DNA of 64,000 bases from Paraburkholderia sp. CNPSo 3274 (GTDB lineage Bacteria; Pseudomonadota; Gammaproteobacteria; Burkholderiales; Burkholderiaceae): assembly GCF_024206475.1 (NCBI RefSeq), contig NZ_JAMBPR010000024.1, positions 54,258-118,257 on the forward strand, in the 5' to 3' direction. The notes beneath the pieces are model-generated. The model was not told where the DNA came from. It worked only from the letters and a program-made list of their open reading frames with translations, and ran no database searches. The position numbers and the translations under genes are program-made. The first letter of the stretch is position 1. Every line of letters starts with the position of its first letter. Below are positions 9,245 through 18,304 of the stretch, piece after piece.

Positions 9245-10561
9245 TTACGCCGAAAACGCGCGGATCATGCCCGCGGCCACCGTGTGATGCGTCGCCTCGT
9301 CGATCAGCACGAACGCGCCGGTGCCAGGATTCGCATCATACAGGTCGCAGGCGAGCGGCTTTTGCAGCGAGAGCGCCACGCGGCCGATATCGTTCATCGC
9401 GAGTTCGTGGCGGTCAGTGGCGTGCGAGAGCGTGTGCACGTCGAGCACCTGCTTGACCGCGCCGATCTTCGCGAACACCGTGCTCGTGGTCTGCTTGAGC
9501 AGGTACTTGCGCTGCGTCGAGAGCGGCTCGTCGTCGAACCAGCAGAGGTCCGCTTCGAGCTTCTTCGCGGGCTGTGCGCTGTCCGACGCCGGCACGAAGG
9601 TGTCGCCGCGCGAGACGTCGACGTCTTCCGAGAGACGGATCGTGACGGTCTGGCCCACGAACGCGCGGTCGACCTGCGCCGTGCCGCCAGGCACCGGCGC
9701 GATGATTTCGGCGACCGTTGCACTGCGGCCAGCCGGCAGCACCGAGATGGCGTCGCCGACCTTCACTTCGCCCGCTTCGACGCGGCCCATATAGCCGCGG
9801 AAGTCGTCGGCGCTGGAACCGTCCTGGCGCGCGACCCACTGCACCGGGAAGCGCAGCGCATCGCCCGTCGCTTGCGCGACCGGCAGTTGCTCGAGCACGT
9901 CGAGGAGCGGCTCGCCCGCGTACCACGGCATACGCTCGCTCGCGGCGACGATGTTGTCGCCCTTGAGCGCCGAAACCGGCACGAAGCGCACGTTATCGAT
10001 GCCGAGCTGGCGCGCGAGCACGACGTACGCGTCGCGGATCAGGTCGAAGGTCGCTTCGCTGTAATCGACCAGATCCATCTTGTTGATCGCAACGATCACG
10101 TGCTGCAGGCCCAGCAGCTTGACGATCGCGCTATGGCGCTTGGTTTGCGGCAGCAGTTGCGTCACGCCGTTCTCGACCGTCACACGCGTCGGGTCGATCA
10201 GGATGATCGCGGCGTGCGCCGTCGAAGCGCCCGTGACCATGTTGCGCGTGTACTGCTCGTGGCCCGGCGTGTCGGCGATGATGAACTTGCGCTTGGCCGT
10301 GGCGAAGTAACGGTACGCCACGTCGATCGTAATGCCCTGCTCGCGCTCGGCTTCGAGGCCGTCGGTGAGCAGCGACAGGTCGATCTCGTCGCCCACCGTG
10401 CGCTTGTTCTTCGCACGCGAAAGCGCAGAAAGTTGATCGCTCAAAACAGCCTTGCTGTCGTACAGCAGGCGGCCGATCAGCGTGCTCTTGCCGTCGTCCA
10501 CGCTTCCCGCCGTGATGAAGCGCAGCACGCCGAGGTCTTCAGGTTGATGCGTCGTAACCAT
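9245..10561 (-). CDS. cysN: Sulfate adenylyltransferase subunit 1 (GTPase)
   Basis: The regulatory GTPase of ATP sulfurylase, which with CysD makes adenosine 5'-phosphosulfate from sulfate and ATP. The EF-Tu-like G domain has the P-loop GSVDDGKS at residues 19-26, DTPGHEQYTRNM (switch II) and NKMDLVDYS (guanine specificity). 438 residues from the ATG at 10561, chosen because GAGGAAAG precedes it. There is no fused CysC kinase domain, in keeping with the APS-reductase route of this cluster. It is 25 bp after cysD. Confidence 0.95.
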   Translation of the reverse strand: MVTTHQPEDLGVLRFITAGSVDDGKSTLIGRLLYDSKAVLSDQLSALSRAKNKRTVGDEIDLSLLTDGLEAEREQGITIDVAYRYFATAKRKFIIADTPGHEQYTRNMVTGASTAHAAIILIDPTRVTVENGVTQLLPQTKRHSAIVKLLGLQHVIVAINKMDLVDYSEATFDLIRDAYVVLARQLGIDNVRFVPVSALKGDNIVAASERMPWYAGEPLLDVLEQLPVAQATGDALRFPVQWVARQDGSSADDFRGYMGRVEAGEVKVGDAISVLPAGRSATVAEIIAPVPGGTAQVDRAFVGQTVTIRLSEDVDVSRGDTFVPASDSAQPAKKLEADLCWFDDEPLSTQRKYLLKQTTSTVFAKIGAVKQVLDVHTLSHATDRHELAMNDIGRVALSLQKPLACDLYDANPGTGAFVLIDEATHHTVAAGMIRAFSA

Positions 10562-10586
10562 GTCTAATCTTTCCTCTGCGTGCTCT

Positions 10587-11549
10587 TTAGAAATAACCTT
10601 GCTTCTTGCGCTGTTCCATCGCGGCTTCCGACGCCTGGTCGTCCATGCGCGTCGCGCCACGTTCCGTGATCTCGGTCACGGCCGTTTCGGCGATGATCTT
10701 CTCGACGTCGTCGGCATCGCTCGCCACCGGGCACGTGCAGCTGATGTCGCCCACGGTGCGAAAGCGCACCTGCGCCATTTCGCTGACTTCGCCTTCCTTC
10801 ATCGGCGTGAGCGGCGTGACCGGCACGAGCAGGCCGTTGCGGCGCACGATCTCGCGCTGGTGCGCATAGTAGATCGACGGCAGTTCGAGCTTCTCGCGCT
10901 CGATGTATTGCCACACGTCCAGTTCCGTCCAGTTCGAAATCGGGAACACGCGCAGGTGCTCGCCCTTGTGCAGGCGCGCGTTGTACAGGCTCCAGAGTTC
11001 CGGGCGCTGCGCCTTCGGATCCCACTGGCCGAATTCGTCGCGGAACGAGAAGATGCGCTCCTTCGCGCGGGCCTTCTCTTCGTCGCGGCGCGCGCCGCCG
11101 ATCATCGCCGTGTAGCCGTATTGCTCGATGGTTTCGAGCAGCGTGACCGCTTGCGCGGCGTTGCGCGAATCGGTTTCGCGACGCAGGCGCACGGTGCCGC
11201 GCTTGATCGAATCTTCCACGTGACCGACCACGAGCTCCGCGCCGATTTCGGCGGCGCGGCGATCGCGGAAGTCGATCACTTCTTCGTAGTTGTGGCCCGT
11301 GTCGATGTGCACGAGCGGGAACGGCAGCGCGGTCTTGCGGTTCGCACCGAGGCCGAACGCCTTGAGTGCGAGCGCCAGCACGACGACCGAGTCCTTGCCG
11401 CCCGAGAACAGCAGCGCGGGCTTGCTGCATTCGGCGACGAGTTCACGCAGGATATGGATCGACTCGGCTTCGAGCCAGTCGAGATGGTCCATGCGGTTCG
11501 CCGTGACCTGGAGCGGTGCGTTCACTGCTGAGTCGAGCGTGGTGCTCAT
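10587..11549 (-). CDS. cysD: Sulfate adenylyltransferase subunit 2
   Basis: The catalytic ATP-pyrophosphatase subunit of ATP sulfurylase. The PP-loop SGGKDSVVVL sits near residue 50, and RRDEEKARAKERIFSFRD and NWTELDVWQYIEREK are characteristic of CysD. 320 residues against about 302 in E. coli; the extra part is the N-terminus. It lies between cysH (99 bp upstream) and cysN (25 bp downstream). Confidence 0.95.
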   Translation of the reverse strand: MSTTLDSAVNAPLQVTANRMDHLDWLEAESIHILRELVAECSKPALLFSGGKDSVVVLALALKAFGLGANRKTALPFPLVHIDTGHNYEEVIDFRDRRAAEIGAELVVGHVEDSIKRGTVRLRRETDSRNAAQAVTLLETIEQYGYTAMIGGARRDEEKARAKERIFSFRDEFGQWDPKAQRPELWSLYNARLHKGEHLRVFPISNWTELDVWQYIEREKLELPSIYYAHQREIVRRNGLLVPVTPLTPMKEGEVSEMAQVRFRTVGDISCTCPVASDADDVEKIIAETAVTEITERGATRMDDQASEAAMEQRKKQGYF

Positions 11550-11648
11550 GTTCGGATCCTTCGTTTATTCGCGCGCTTTTTACGGGGCACGCAGTACTCG
11601 GTGTTCAGTAGCACGCCAGTCTTCACGACGGCGCGACAAACTTCAATC

Positions 11649-12416
11649 TTAGTTCGCCTGGCCGATTGACGACACTTCGGGCGACACTTCGACGACCGGA
11701 ATGGCTGACACGGACGTGATGTGCAAGCCACATTCCTTCGTGTCGCGCGATTCCCACCACCAGCGGCCCGCGCGGCTGTCTTCGCCGGGACGGATCGCGC
11801 GCGTGCAGGGCTCGCAGCCGATGCTCGGGTAGCCGCGCGCGTGCAGCGGGTTCACCGGCACCTCAAAGGCGCGCAGATAGGCCCACACATCGGCTTCGGT
11901 CCAGTCCGCGAGCGGATTGAACTTGCCGATGTTGCGCGCTTCGTCGCGTTCTTCCTCGTGCAGTTCCGCGCGCGTGACCGACTGCTCGCGGCGCTGGCCT
12001 GTGACCCAGGCGGAAACGCCCGAAAGCGCACGGTTCAGCGGCTCGACCTTGCGGATCTCGCAGCAGCGCTTGCGAAGATCGATGCTCTCGTAAAACGCAT
12101 TCAGCCCGTGCTGGGCGACATATTCGTCCACGGCATCCTGTTGCGGATGAAACTGCTCGATCTCGTAGCCGTAGCGCTCGCGCACCACGTCGAGCATGCC
12201 GAGCGTTTCCGCATGCAGGCGGCCCGTGTTCAGCGAGAAGACGCCGATTTTCACACCGCGCGAAAGAATCGCGTGCGTGAGCAGCATGTCTTCGGCTGCG
12301 AGGCTGCTGGCCAGCTTCACGTTGGCGTGACGCGCCGCGATCGAATCGAGCAGCGCGTCGAGGCGCTCGATCTTCGCCTGCAGGTCAGCCGTGATTTCGT
12401 TCGCGACGGTGCTCAT
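11649..12416 (-). CDS. cysH: Adenosine 5'-phosphosulfate (APS) reductase
   Basis: Reduces APS to sulfite plus AMP with thioredoxin. The 255-residue protein has Cys118-Cys119 (KRCCEIRK) and Cys201/Cys204 (GCEPC), the four ligands of the [4Fe-4S] cluster that separate APS reductases from PAPS reductases, and the catalytic Cys229 (KECGLH). The start at 12416 overlaps the stop of the upstream DUF934 gene as ATGA, so translation is probably coupled. In keeping with APS as substrate, no APS kinase (cysC) is found in the cluster. Confidence 0.94.
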   Translation of the reverse strand: MSTVANEITADLQAKIERLDALLDSIAARHANVKLASSLAAEDMLLTHAILSRGVKIGVFSLNTGRLHAETLGMLDVVRERYGYEIEQFHPQQDAVDEYVAQHGLNAFYESIDLRKRCCEIRKVEPLNRALSGVSAWVTGQRREQSVTRAELHEEERDEARNIGKFNPLADWTEADVWAYLRAFEVPVNPLHARGYPSIGCEPCTRAIRPGEDSRAGRWWWESRDTKECGLHITSVSAIPVVEVSPEVSSIGQAN

Positions 12417-12958
12417 GCCGCCGAACCTTGCTGCGCTTGTTGAGCCAGACGGCGGCGGAACAGCGGCGACGGCTCGTCGAACGCGCCCTGGTATTGCACC
12501 GTGAACTCGGTGAACGCCTTGAGCGCGTCGTGGATGTCCTTGTCGGCGCGCACGGCGAACGCATCGAAGCCGCAGCGCTCGTGAAAGCGCAGCTGGTCGC
12601 GCAACACGTCGCCGATCGCGCGCAGTTCGCCCTGGTAGCCATAGCGCTCGCGCAACAGGCGGCCGATAGAGAAGCCGCGGCCATCGCGGAACACGGGGAA
12701 GTCCACGCCGATCAGCGCGAGCTTGTCGAAGTCGCCGGCGATATCGGCCGGTTCGCTGTCCGGCGCGAGCCACACGCCGAGTTCGTCCTTGCCGCGCGAA
12801 GCGACCAGCGCATCACGCTGCGCTTGCCAGTAAGCGAGCGGCACCAAAACCTTGCCTGCGGGCAATCCGGCAACCTCGGGCAATGCGCCGTCTTCGGCCG
12901 CACGCACGACTTGCCAGTTGTCTTCAACGATCTCGCGTTTTTTGATGATCAATGCCAT
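12413..12958 (-). CDS. DUF934 protein of the sulfite-reduction operon
   Basis: A 181-residue protein of the DUF934 family, opening MALIIKKREIVEDNW and containing GRGFSIGRLLRERYGYQGELRAIGDVLRDQ. The family is regularly encoded between cysI and cysH in proteobacteria and is presumed to help sulfite reduction, but its biochemical role is not settled to my knowledge. Here it starts 30 bp after cysI and its stop overlaps the cysH start. Confidence 0.9.
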   Translation of the reverse strand: MALIIKKREIVEDNWQVVRAAEDGALPEVAGLPAGKVLVPLAYWQAQRDALVASRGKDELGVWLAPDSEPADIAGDFDKLALIGVDFPVFRDGRGFSIGRLLRERYGYQGELRAIGDVLRDQLRFHERCGFDAFAVRADKDIHDALKAFTEFTVQYQGAFDEPSPLFRRRLAQQAQQGSAA

Positions 12959-12988
12959 TGCTCGAATCTCGTAGTCTCGTTGCGTGCT

Positions 12989-14659
12989 TTAAGCGTGGGC
13001 CGGCTGGCGCGATGCGTACACGCGCTCCTTGAAGGGCGCGATGCCGAGTCGGTCGTACGTGTCGATGAAACGCTCGCCGTCGATGCGCAGCTCGACGAAC
13101 GTGTCGACCACCTTCTGGATCACGTCGGGCATCTCTTCCGCCGAGAACGACGGTCCGATCACGCGGCCAAGGCGCGCGCCGTTGCCCTGCTCGCCGCCGA
13201 GCGACACCTGGTACCACTCCGAACCGTCCTTATCGACGCCCAGAATGCCGATGTTGCCGACGTGGTGGTGACCGCACGAGTTCATGCAACCCGAGATATT
13301 GAGCGACAGGTCGCCCAGGTCGTAGACGAAATCGAGGTTGTCGAAACGCTCCTGAATGGCCAGCGCGATGGGGATCGACTTCGCATTGGCGAGCGAGCAG
13401 AAGTCGCCGCCCGGGCACGCGATGATGTCGGTCAGGAGGCCGATGTTTGCGGTCGCGAAACCTTGCGCCCTGGCCTTTTCCCACAGCGCGAACAGGTCGC
13501 GCTTCTTGACGTCGGCGAGGATCAGGTTCTGCTCGTGCGAGACGCGGATCTGGCCGAACGAGTACTCGTCGGCCCAGTCGGCCACGGCTTCCATCTGCGC
13601 GTCGGTGGCGTCGCCCGGCGCGATGTTGCGCGGCTTGAGCGAGAGCGTGACCGACGAATAGCCCGGCACGCGGTGCGGGCGCACGTTGCGCTCGACCCAG
13701 CGCGCGAATGCGCGGTTTTCCAGCAGATGCTTTTCGTACGACGTATCCGTGTCCGCGATCTTTTCATACGCCGGCGGCACGAAGTACTGCGAGACGCGGT
13801 CGACTTCTTCCTGCGTGAGCGTCGAGGGGCCGTCCTTCAGGTGCTGCCACTCTTCTTCGACCTGCTCGGCGAACTTCGCCGGCGAGAGCGCCTTGACGAG
13901 AATCTTGATGCGCGCCTTGTACATGTTGTCGCGGCGGCCATAGCGGTTGTACACGCGCAGCACGGCTTCGCAGTAGGTCAGCAGGTGCTGCCACGGCAGG
14001 TCGCGCTTGATGATGGCGCCCACGATCGGCGTGCGGCCAAGGCCGCCGCCCGCGAGGATGCTCGCGACGATTTCGCCCTTCTCGTTACGGTCGAGGTAGA
14101 CGCCCAGATCGTGAATCTGCACGGCGGCGCGGTCTTCCTTCGTGCCGGAAACGGCGATCTTGAACTTGCGCGGCAGCCACGCGAATTCGGGGTGGAACGT
14201 CGACCACTGGCGCAGGATTTCGGACCACGGGCGCGGATCGACGATCTCGTCGGGCGCGACCCCCGCGAACTGGTCGGCGGTGATGTTGCGGATGCAGTTG
14301 CCCGAAGTCTGGATGCCGTGCATCTGCACGGAGGCCAGCTTGCGCAGGATTTCCGGCGTTTCTTCGAGCTTGATCCAGTTGTACTGGATGTTCGAGCGCG
14401 TCGAGAAGTGACCGTAGCCCCGGTCGTGCTCGCGCGCGATCGTGCCGAGCATGCGGAGCTGGTCGCTGCGCAGATTGCCGTACGGAATCGCGATACGGTG
14501 CATGTAGGCGTGGCGCTGGTAGTACAGGCCGTTTTGCAGGCGCAGCGGACGGAACTCTTCTTCGCTCAATTCGCCCGACAGGCGGCGGCGAACCTGGTCG
14601 CTGTATTGCGCGACGCGTTCGTCGACGATGGTCTGGTCGTACTGATCGTATTGGTACAT
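12989..14659 (-). CDS. cysI: Sulfite reductase, siroheme/[4Fe-4S] hemoprotein
   Basis: Six-electron reduction of sulfite to sulfide. 556 residues from ATG 14659 (MYQYDQYDQTIVDERVAQYS). The cluster- and siroheme-binding cysteines lie at about residues 415-460: CPGGDFC, then ISGCMNSCGHHHVG. The family also contains ferredoxin-nitrite reductases, but the cys neighbours make sulfite the likely substrate. No CysJ flavoprotein is present, so electrons probably come from ferredoxin or another donor. First gene of the leftward cys operon, divergent from the CysB-like regulator. Confidence 0.93.
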   Translation of the reverse strand: MYQYDQYDQTIVDERVAQYSDQVRRRLSGELSEEEFRPLRLQNGLYYQRHAYMHRIAIPYGNLRSDQLRMLGTIAREHDRGYGHFSTRSNIQYNWIKLEETPEILRKLASVQMHGIQTSGNCIRNITADQFAGVAPDEIVDPRPWSEILRQWSTFHPEFAWLPRKFKIAVSGTKEDRAAVQIHDLGVYLDRNEKGEIVASILAGGGLGRTPIVGAIIKRDLPWQHLLTYCEAVLRVYNRYGRRDNMYKARIKILVKALSPAKFAEQVEEEWQHLKDGPSTLTQEEVDRVSQYFVPPAYEKIADTDTSYEKHLLENRAFARWVERNVRPHRVPGYSSVTLSLKPRNIAPGDATDAQMEAVADWADEYSFGQIRVSHEQNLILADVKKRDLFALWEKARAQGFATANIGLLTDIIACPGGDFCSLANAKSIPIALAIQERFDNLDFVYDLGDLSLNISGCMNSCGHHHVGNIGILGVDKDGSEWYQVSLGGEQGNGARLGRVIGPSFSAEEMPDVIQKVVDTFVELRIDGERFIDTYDRLGIAPFKERVYASRQPAHA

Positions 14660-14906
14660 TCGGGGACCCCAGGGTTGGTTCAATCGCGGCGTTCCGGTTA
14701 CGCCGCGCTCCGACTTCTCGACTTCGCGCTTTCCGCTCTGTCTTGCCTCTCTCGAGGCGGCCGCGCCTTCAAACGCGCCGGTCATTTGCTAATGACCAAA
14801 ACAGATATCCATATTGGAAAAGTTGGAGGAATGGTAATAAACTCGCCTTATATTTCAAACGACTCAAAAATCAGGTCGATATGCAAACAGGTTATAAGGG
14901 TTATCT
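14660..14906. promoter_or_regulatory. Divergent cysI / cysB-like control region
   Basis: 247 bp between the divergent genes. The half next to the regulator (about 14790-14906) is strikingly AT-rich for this genome and contains TTATAAGGGTTAT just before the regulator's start. It is the expected place for the cys operon promoter and CysB-type binding sites. No exact hexamers are claimed. Confidence 0.5.
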
Positions 14907-15848
14907 ATGAACCTGCACCAGTTCCGCTTCGTCCGCGAGGCTGTACGCCAGAATTTCAACCTCACGGAAGCGGCAAAGGCACTGTATACAAGCCAGCCGG
15001 GTGTCTCGAAGGCGATCATTGAGCTGGAGGACGAACTTGGGGTCGAAATCTTTACCCGCCACGGCAAGCGCGTGCGCTCGCTCACGGAGCCGGGCCGGAT
15101 CATCCTCGCCTCGGTGGAGCGCATTCTGCAGGAAGTGGAGAGCCTGAAACGCGTGGGCAAGGACTACGCGGCGCAGGACCAGGGCAATCTCATCATCGCG
15201 GCCACGCATACGCAGGCGCGCTACTCGCTGCCCGCCGCCATCGCCGAGTTCAAGCGGCGCTTTCCGAAGGTGCACCTCTCGATCCTGCAAGGCAGCCCCA
15301 CCCAGGTCGCGGAAATGGTGCTCCATGACCAGGCCGATCTTTGCATCGCGACCGAGGCCATCTCCGGTTACAAGGAACTGGTGTCGCTGCCCTGCTTCAC
15401 GTGGCATCACGTGGCGGTGATGCTGCCTGACCACCCGCTGCTCGAGCGCAAGCCGCTTTCGCTCGACGATCTGGCCCAATATCCGCTGATCACCTACGAC
15501 AATGCCTTCGCCGGGCGTACCAAGATCAACGACGCGTTTCGCCTGCGCGCCCTCTCGCCCGACATCGTGCTGGAAGCCATCGACGCCGACGTGATCAAAA
15601 CCTACGTGGAGCTGGGCCTCGGCGTCGGGATCATGGCCGACATCGCCTTCAACGCCGAGCGCGACCGGCACCTGCGCGCGCTGCCCGTGGGGCATCTGTT
15701 CGGCAGCAACGTCACGCGCGTCGCGCTCAAGCAGGGCGCTTACCTGCGCAGCTATGTGTATACGCTCGTCGAGCTGCTTTCGCCGAGCCTGAATCGCAAG
15801 CTCATCGAGCAGGCGCTCAAGGGCGAACACGAGAGTTACGAGCTGTAG
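14907..15848 (+). CDS. CysB-like LysR-family regulator of sulfur assimilation
   Basis: A 313-residue LysR protein of the CysB/Cbl type. The HTH region (about residues 1-60: MNLHQFRFVREAVRQNFNLT then QPGVSKAIIELEDELG) and the effector domain (THTQARYSLP, GSPTQVAEMV, YPLITYDNAFAGR) follow CysB closely; the THTQARY stretch includes residues that contact the sulfate/N-acetylserine-type ligand in CysB. Divergent from cysI, so it most likely activates the cys operon on sulfur limitation. Whether it is CysB itself or a paralog such as SsuR cannot be decided here. Confidence 0.9.
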   Translation: MNLHQFRFVREAVRQNFNLTEAAKALYTSQPGVSKAIIELEDELGVEIFTRHGKRVRSLTEPGRIILASVERILQEVESLKRVGKDYAAQDQGNLIIAATHTQARYSLPAAIAEFKRRFPKVHLSILQGSPTQVAEMVLHDQADLCIATEAISGYKELVSLPCFTWHHVAVMLPDHPLLERKPLSLDDLAQYPLITYDNAFAGRTKINDAFRLRALSPDIVLEAIDADVIKTYVELGLGVGIMADIAFNAERDRHLRALPVGHLFGSNVTRVALKQGAYLRSYVYTLVELLSPSLNRKLIEQALKGEHESYEL

Positions 15849-15933
15849 CGTCTCGCGCTGGTGCCGGAAGAAACAACAAGCAGACAAAAAACCGCATCAA
15901 AACAACTTCAATTTTCGCCTGGAGACTCAACGG

Positions 15934-17100
15934 ATGAAGCTGTCCACGCTTTTGCGCCCGCTCGCCGCGGCTGCCGCGCTTGGCGCCGCCACTTTCGCTC
16001 CGGCTGCGCACGCCGACATCAAGGTAGGCATCGACCTTTCGAGCACGGGGCCCGCTGCCGTCATCGGCATCACGAGCAAGAACGCCATGCTGATGTGGCC
16101 CGAGACGATCGCAGGCCAGAAGGCCGACTACATCGTGCTCGACGACGGCTCGGACCCGGGCGCCGCCGTGCGCAACATCCACAAGCTCATCAACGAAGAT
16201 CACGTGGACGTGATCGTCGGGCCGAATATCACACCAGCGGCGCTCGCGGCGCTCGACCCGGTGGCGGAAAGCAGGACGCCGATGATCACGCTGGTCGGCT
16301 CGGGCTCGGTGGTCGAGCCACAGCAGGGCGCGCGCGTGTGGGCCTTCAAGATGGCGCAGACCGATGCCGCCATGGCCGACGTCATGACGCGCTACATGGC
16401 CGCGCACGGGGTGAAGAGCGTGGGCTTCATCGGCTTCGCGGATAGCTACGGCGACAGCTGGCTCAACGAATTCACGAAGTACGCGAAGGAACGCAACATC
16501 CAGATCGTGGCGACCGAGCGCTACAACCGCACCGACGCCAGCGTGACGGGCCAGATTCTCAAGCTGATGGCGGCCAGACCGGACGCCATGCTGATTGCCG
16601 GCGCAGGCACGCCGACCGTGCTGCCGCAACGCACGTTGATCGAGCGCGGCTACAAGGGGCCGATTTACCAGACGCACGGCATCGCCACGCCTGAATTCAT
16701 CAAGCTGGGCGGCAAGGACGTGGAAGGCACCCTGTTCCCGACCCAGCCCGTGGTGGTGGCGCGCACGCTGCCCGCCGACCAGCCGGCGCAAAAGGCGGCG
16801 CTCGCCTTCGTCGATGCCTACGAGGCAAAGTACGGCCCCGGCTCGGTCACGCAATTCGCAGGCGACGCGGCTGGCGTGTACCCGCGCTTGCAGGACGCGG
16901 TTACGCGCGCGCTCAAGACCGCGCAGCCGGGCACCGAGGCGTTCCGCGTGGCGTTGCGCAGCGAGCTGGAGCACGCGCACGAAGTGGTCGTGCCCAACGG
17001 CATGGTGAACACAAGCCCAACGGACCACGTGGGCCTCGACCAGCGCGCGAGCGTGATGGGCACGGTACGCGGGGGCAAGTTCGTGTATCTGGGGCAATAG
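15934..17100 (+). CDS. Periplasmic amino-acid-type ABC transporter binding protein
   Basis: 388 residues with a clear signal peptide (residues 1-27, ending PAAHA before DIKVGIDLS) and a type 1 periplasmic-binding fold of the branched-chain amino acid (LivK-like) family: GIDLSSTGPAAVIGITSKNA, then DDGSDPGAAVRNIHKLINED. It starts 85 bp after the CysB-like gene with a GGAG ribosome site. No permease or ATPase lies beside it, so it is an orphan binding protein; the ligand is unknown. Confidence 0.88.
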   Translation: MKLSTLLRPLAAAAALGAATFAPAAHADIKVGIDLSSTGPAAVIGITSKNAMLMWPETIAGQKADYIVLDDGSDPGAAVRNIHKLINEDHVDVIVGPNITPAALAALDPVAESRTPMITLVGSGSVVEPQQGARVWAFKMAQTDAAMADVMTRYMAAHGVKSVGFIGFADSYGDSWLNEFTKYAKERNIQIVATERYNRTDASVTGQILKLMAARPDAMLIAGAGTPTVLPQRTLIERGYKGPIYQTHGIATPEFIKLGGKDVEGTLFPTQPVVVARTLPADQPAQKAALAFVDAYEAKYGPGSVTQFAGDAAGVYPRLQDAVTRALKTAQPGTEAFRVALRSELEHAHEVVVPNGMVNTSPTDHVGLDQRASVMGTVRGGKFVYLGQ

Positions 17101-17130
17101 CCGCTTCGCTCAATTCATCCGCGTGGCCAG

Positions 17131-18279
17131 TCACGGCCGCACGATACTGCGCCAGGCACCGTCCGCTGCGCTGCTTGCCAGCACGGCCTCGATGAAGCGC
17201 AGTCCCTCCACGCCGTCGTCGACCGTCGTCAGTAGCCGGGTTGCGGGTGGCGCAGGCTCGCCGGCCTCGCGCGCCAGGATCTGCGCGGCGGCGTCGCGAT
17301 AGAGCTGCGCGAACGCCTCCAGATAGCCTTCCGGATGCCCCGGCGGCACGCGCGTCGCGTGCCGTGCGGCGGCCCCCGTCACGCGGCCGCGCGTGAGCCG
17401 CTGCGCCTCGCCGCCCTGCGGCGTGAACCACAGCACGTTCGGCTCCTCCTGATCGAACGCGAGGCCCGCCTTCGTGCCATACACGCGCAGCCGCAACGCG
17501 TTCTCCGCGCCGCTCGCCACCTGGCTCGCCCACAGCATGCCGCGCGCGCCGTTGGCGTAGCGCAGCATGGCCTGCACATGATCGTCCACGCGGCGGCCCG
17601 GCACGAAGGTATGCACGTCGGCAGCGAGCGATTCCGGCACGAGAGCGCTCACGAACGCCGCCAGCTGATAGGCATGCGTGCCGATGTCGCCCAGACAGCC
17701 CGCCGGCCCCGCGAGCGCCGGATCGGTGCGCCACGCGGCCTGACGGTTTGCGCCACCGCGCTCGACGGGATTGGCGAGCCAGTCCTGCGCGTACTCGACC
17801 TGCACGATGCGCACCTCGCCGATCTCACCCGCCTCGACCAGCTCACGTGCATGCCGCGCGAGCGGATAACCCGAATACGTATGCGTGAGCGCGAACACGA
17901 GATTCGCGTCGCGCGCGTGTTGCGCGAGCGCTTCGCCCTCGCCGAGCGAGACCGCGAGCGGCTTGTCGCAGATCACGTGAATGCCCGCCTCCATGAACGC
18001 ATGCGCCACCGGCGCGTGCAGATGGTTCGGCGTGACGATGGCCACCGCGTCGATGCCATCCTCGCGCGCGCCTTCCACGCTCGCCATCTCGCGCCAGTGG
18101 GCGTAGCTGCGCGCGAGGCCGAGCGCCTCGGCGCTCGACTGCGCGCGCGCCGCATCGGACGACAGTGCGCCCGCGACGAGTTCGAAACCATCGTCAAGAC
18201 GAGCCGCGATGCGATGCACGGCGCCGATGAATGCCCCCTCGCCGCCGCCGACCATCCCGAGCCTGAGTCTTCGAGTCAT
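17131..18279 (-). CDS. Gfo/Idh/MocA family NAD(P)-dependent oxidoreductase
   Basis: 382 residues. Rossmann start LRLGMVGGGEGAFIGAVHR, then VAIVTPNHLHAPVAHAF and the catalytic-lysine motif ICDKPLAVSLGEGEAL (the EKP motif with Asp in place of Glu). A C-terminal alpha/beta domain has CLGDIGTHAYQLAAF, with the conserved Asp and His of the active site. Probably oxidises a sugar or cyclitol taken up by the adjacent ABC transporter. Last gene of the leftward sugar unit, 25 bp after the isomerase gene. Confidence 0.9.
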   Translation of the reverse strand: MTRRLRLGMVGGGEGAFIGAVHRIAARLDDGFELVAGALSSDAARAQSSAEALGLARSYAHWREMASVEGAREDGIDAVAIVTPNHLHAPVAHAFMEAGIHVICDKPLAVSLGEGEALAQHARDANLVFALTHTYSGYPLARHARELVEAGEIGEVRIVQVEYAQDWLANPVERGGANRQAAWRTDPALAGPAGCLGDIGTHAYQLAAFVSALVPESLAADVHTFVPGRRVDDHVQAMLRYANGARGMLWASQVASGAENALRLRVYGTKAGLAFDQEEPNVLWFTPQGGEAQRLTRGRVTGAAARHATRVPPGHPEGYLEAFAQLYRDAAAQILAREAGEPAPPATRLLTTVDDGVEGLRFIEAVLASSAADGAWRSIVRP

Positions 18280-18304
18280 TGCGTAGCTCCTGCGAGAATC
18301 GCGT

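Noticed and set aside
12428..15022. 864-codon plus-strand frame opposite DUF934 and cysI
   Set aside because: Runs through two well-supported opposite genes and into the cysB-like gene; no recognisable protein features.
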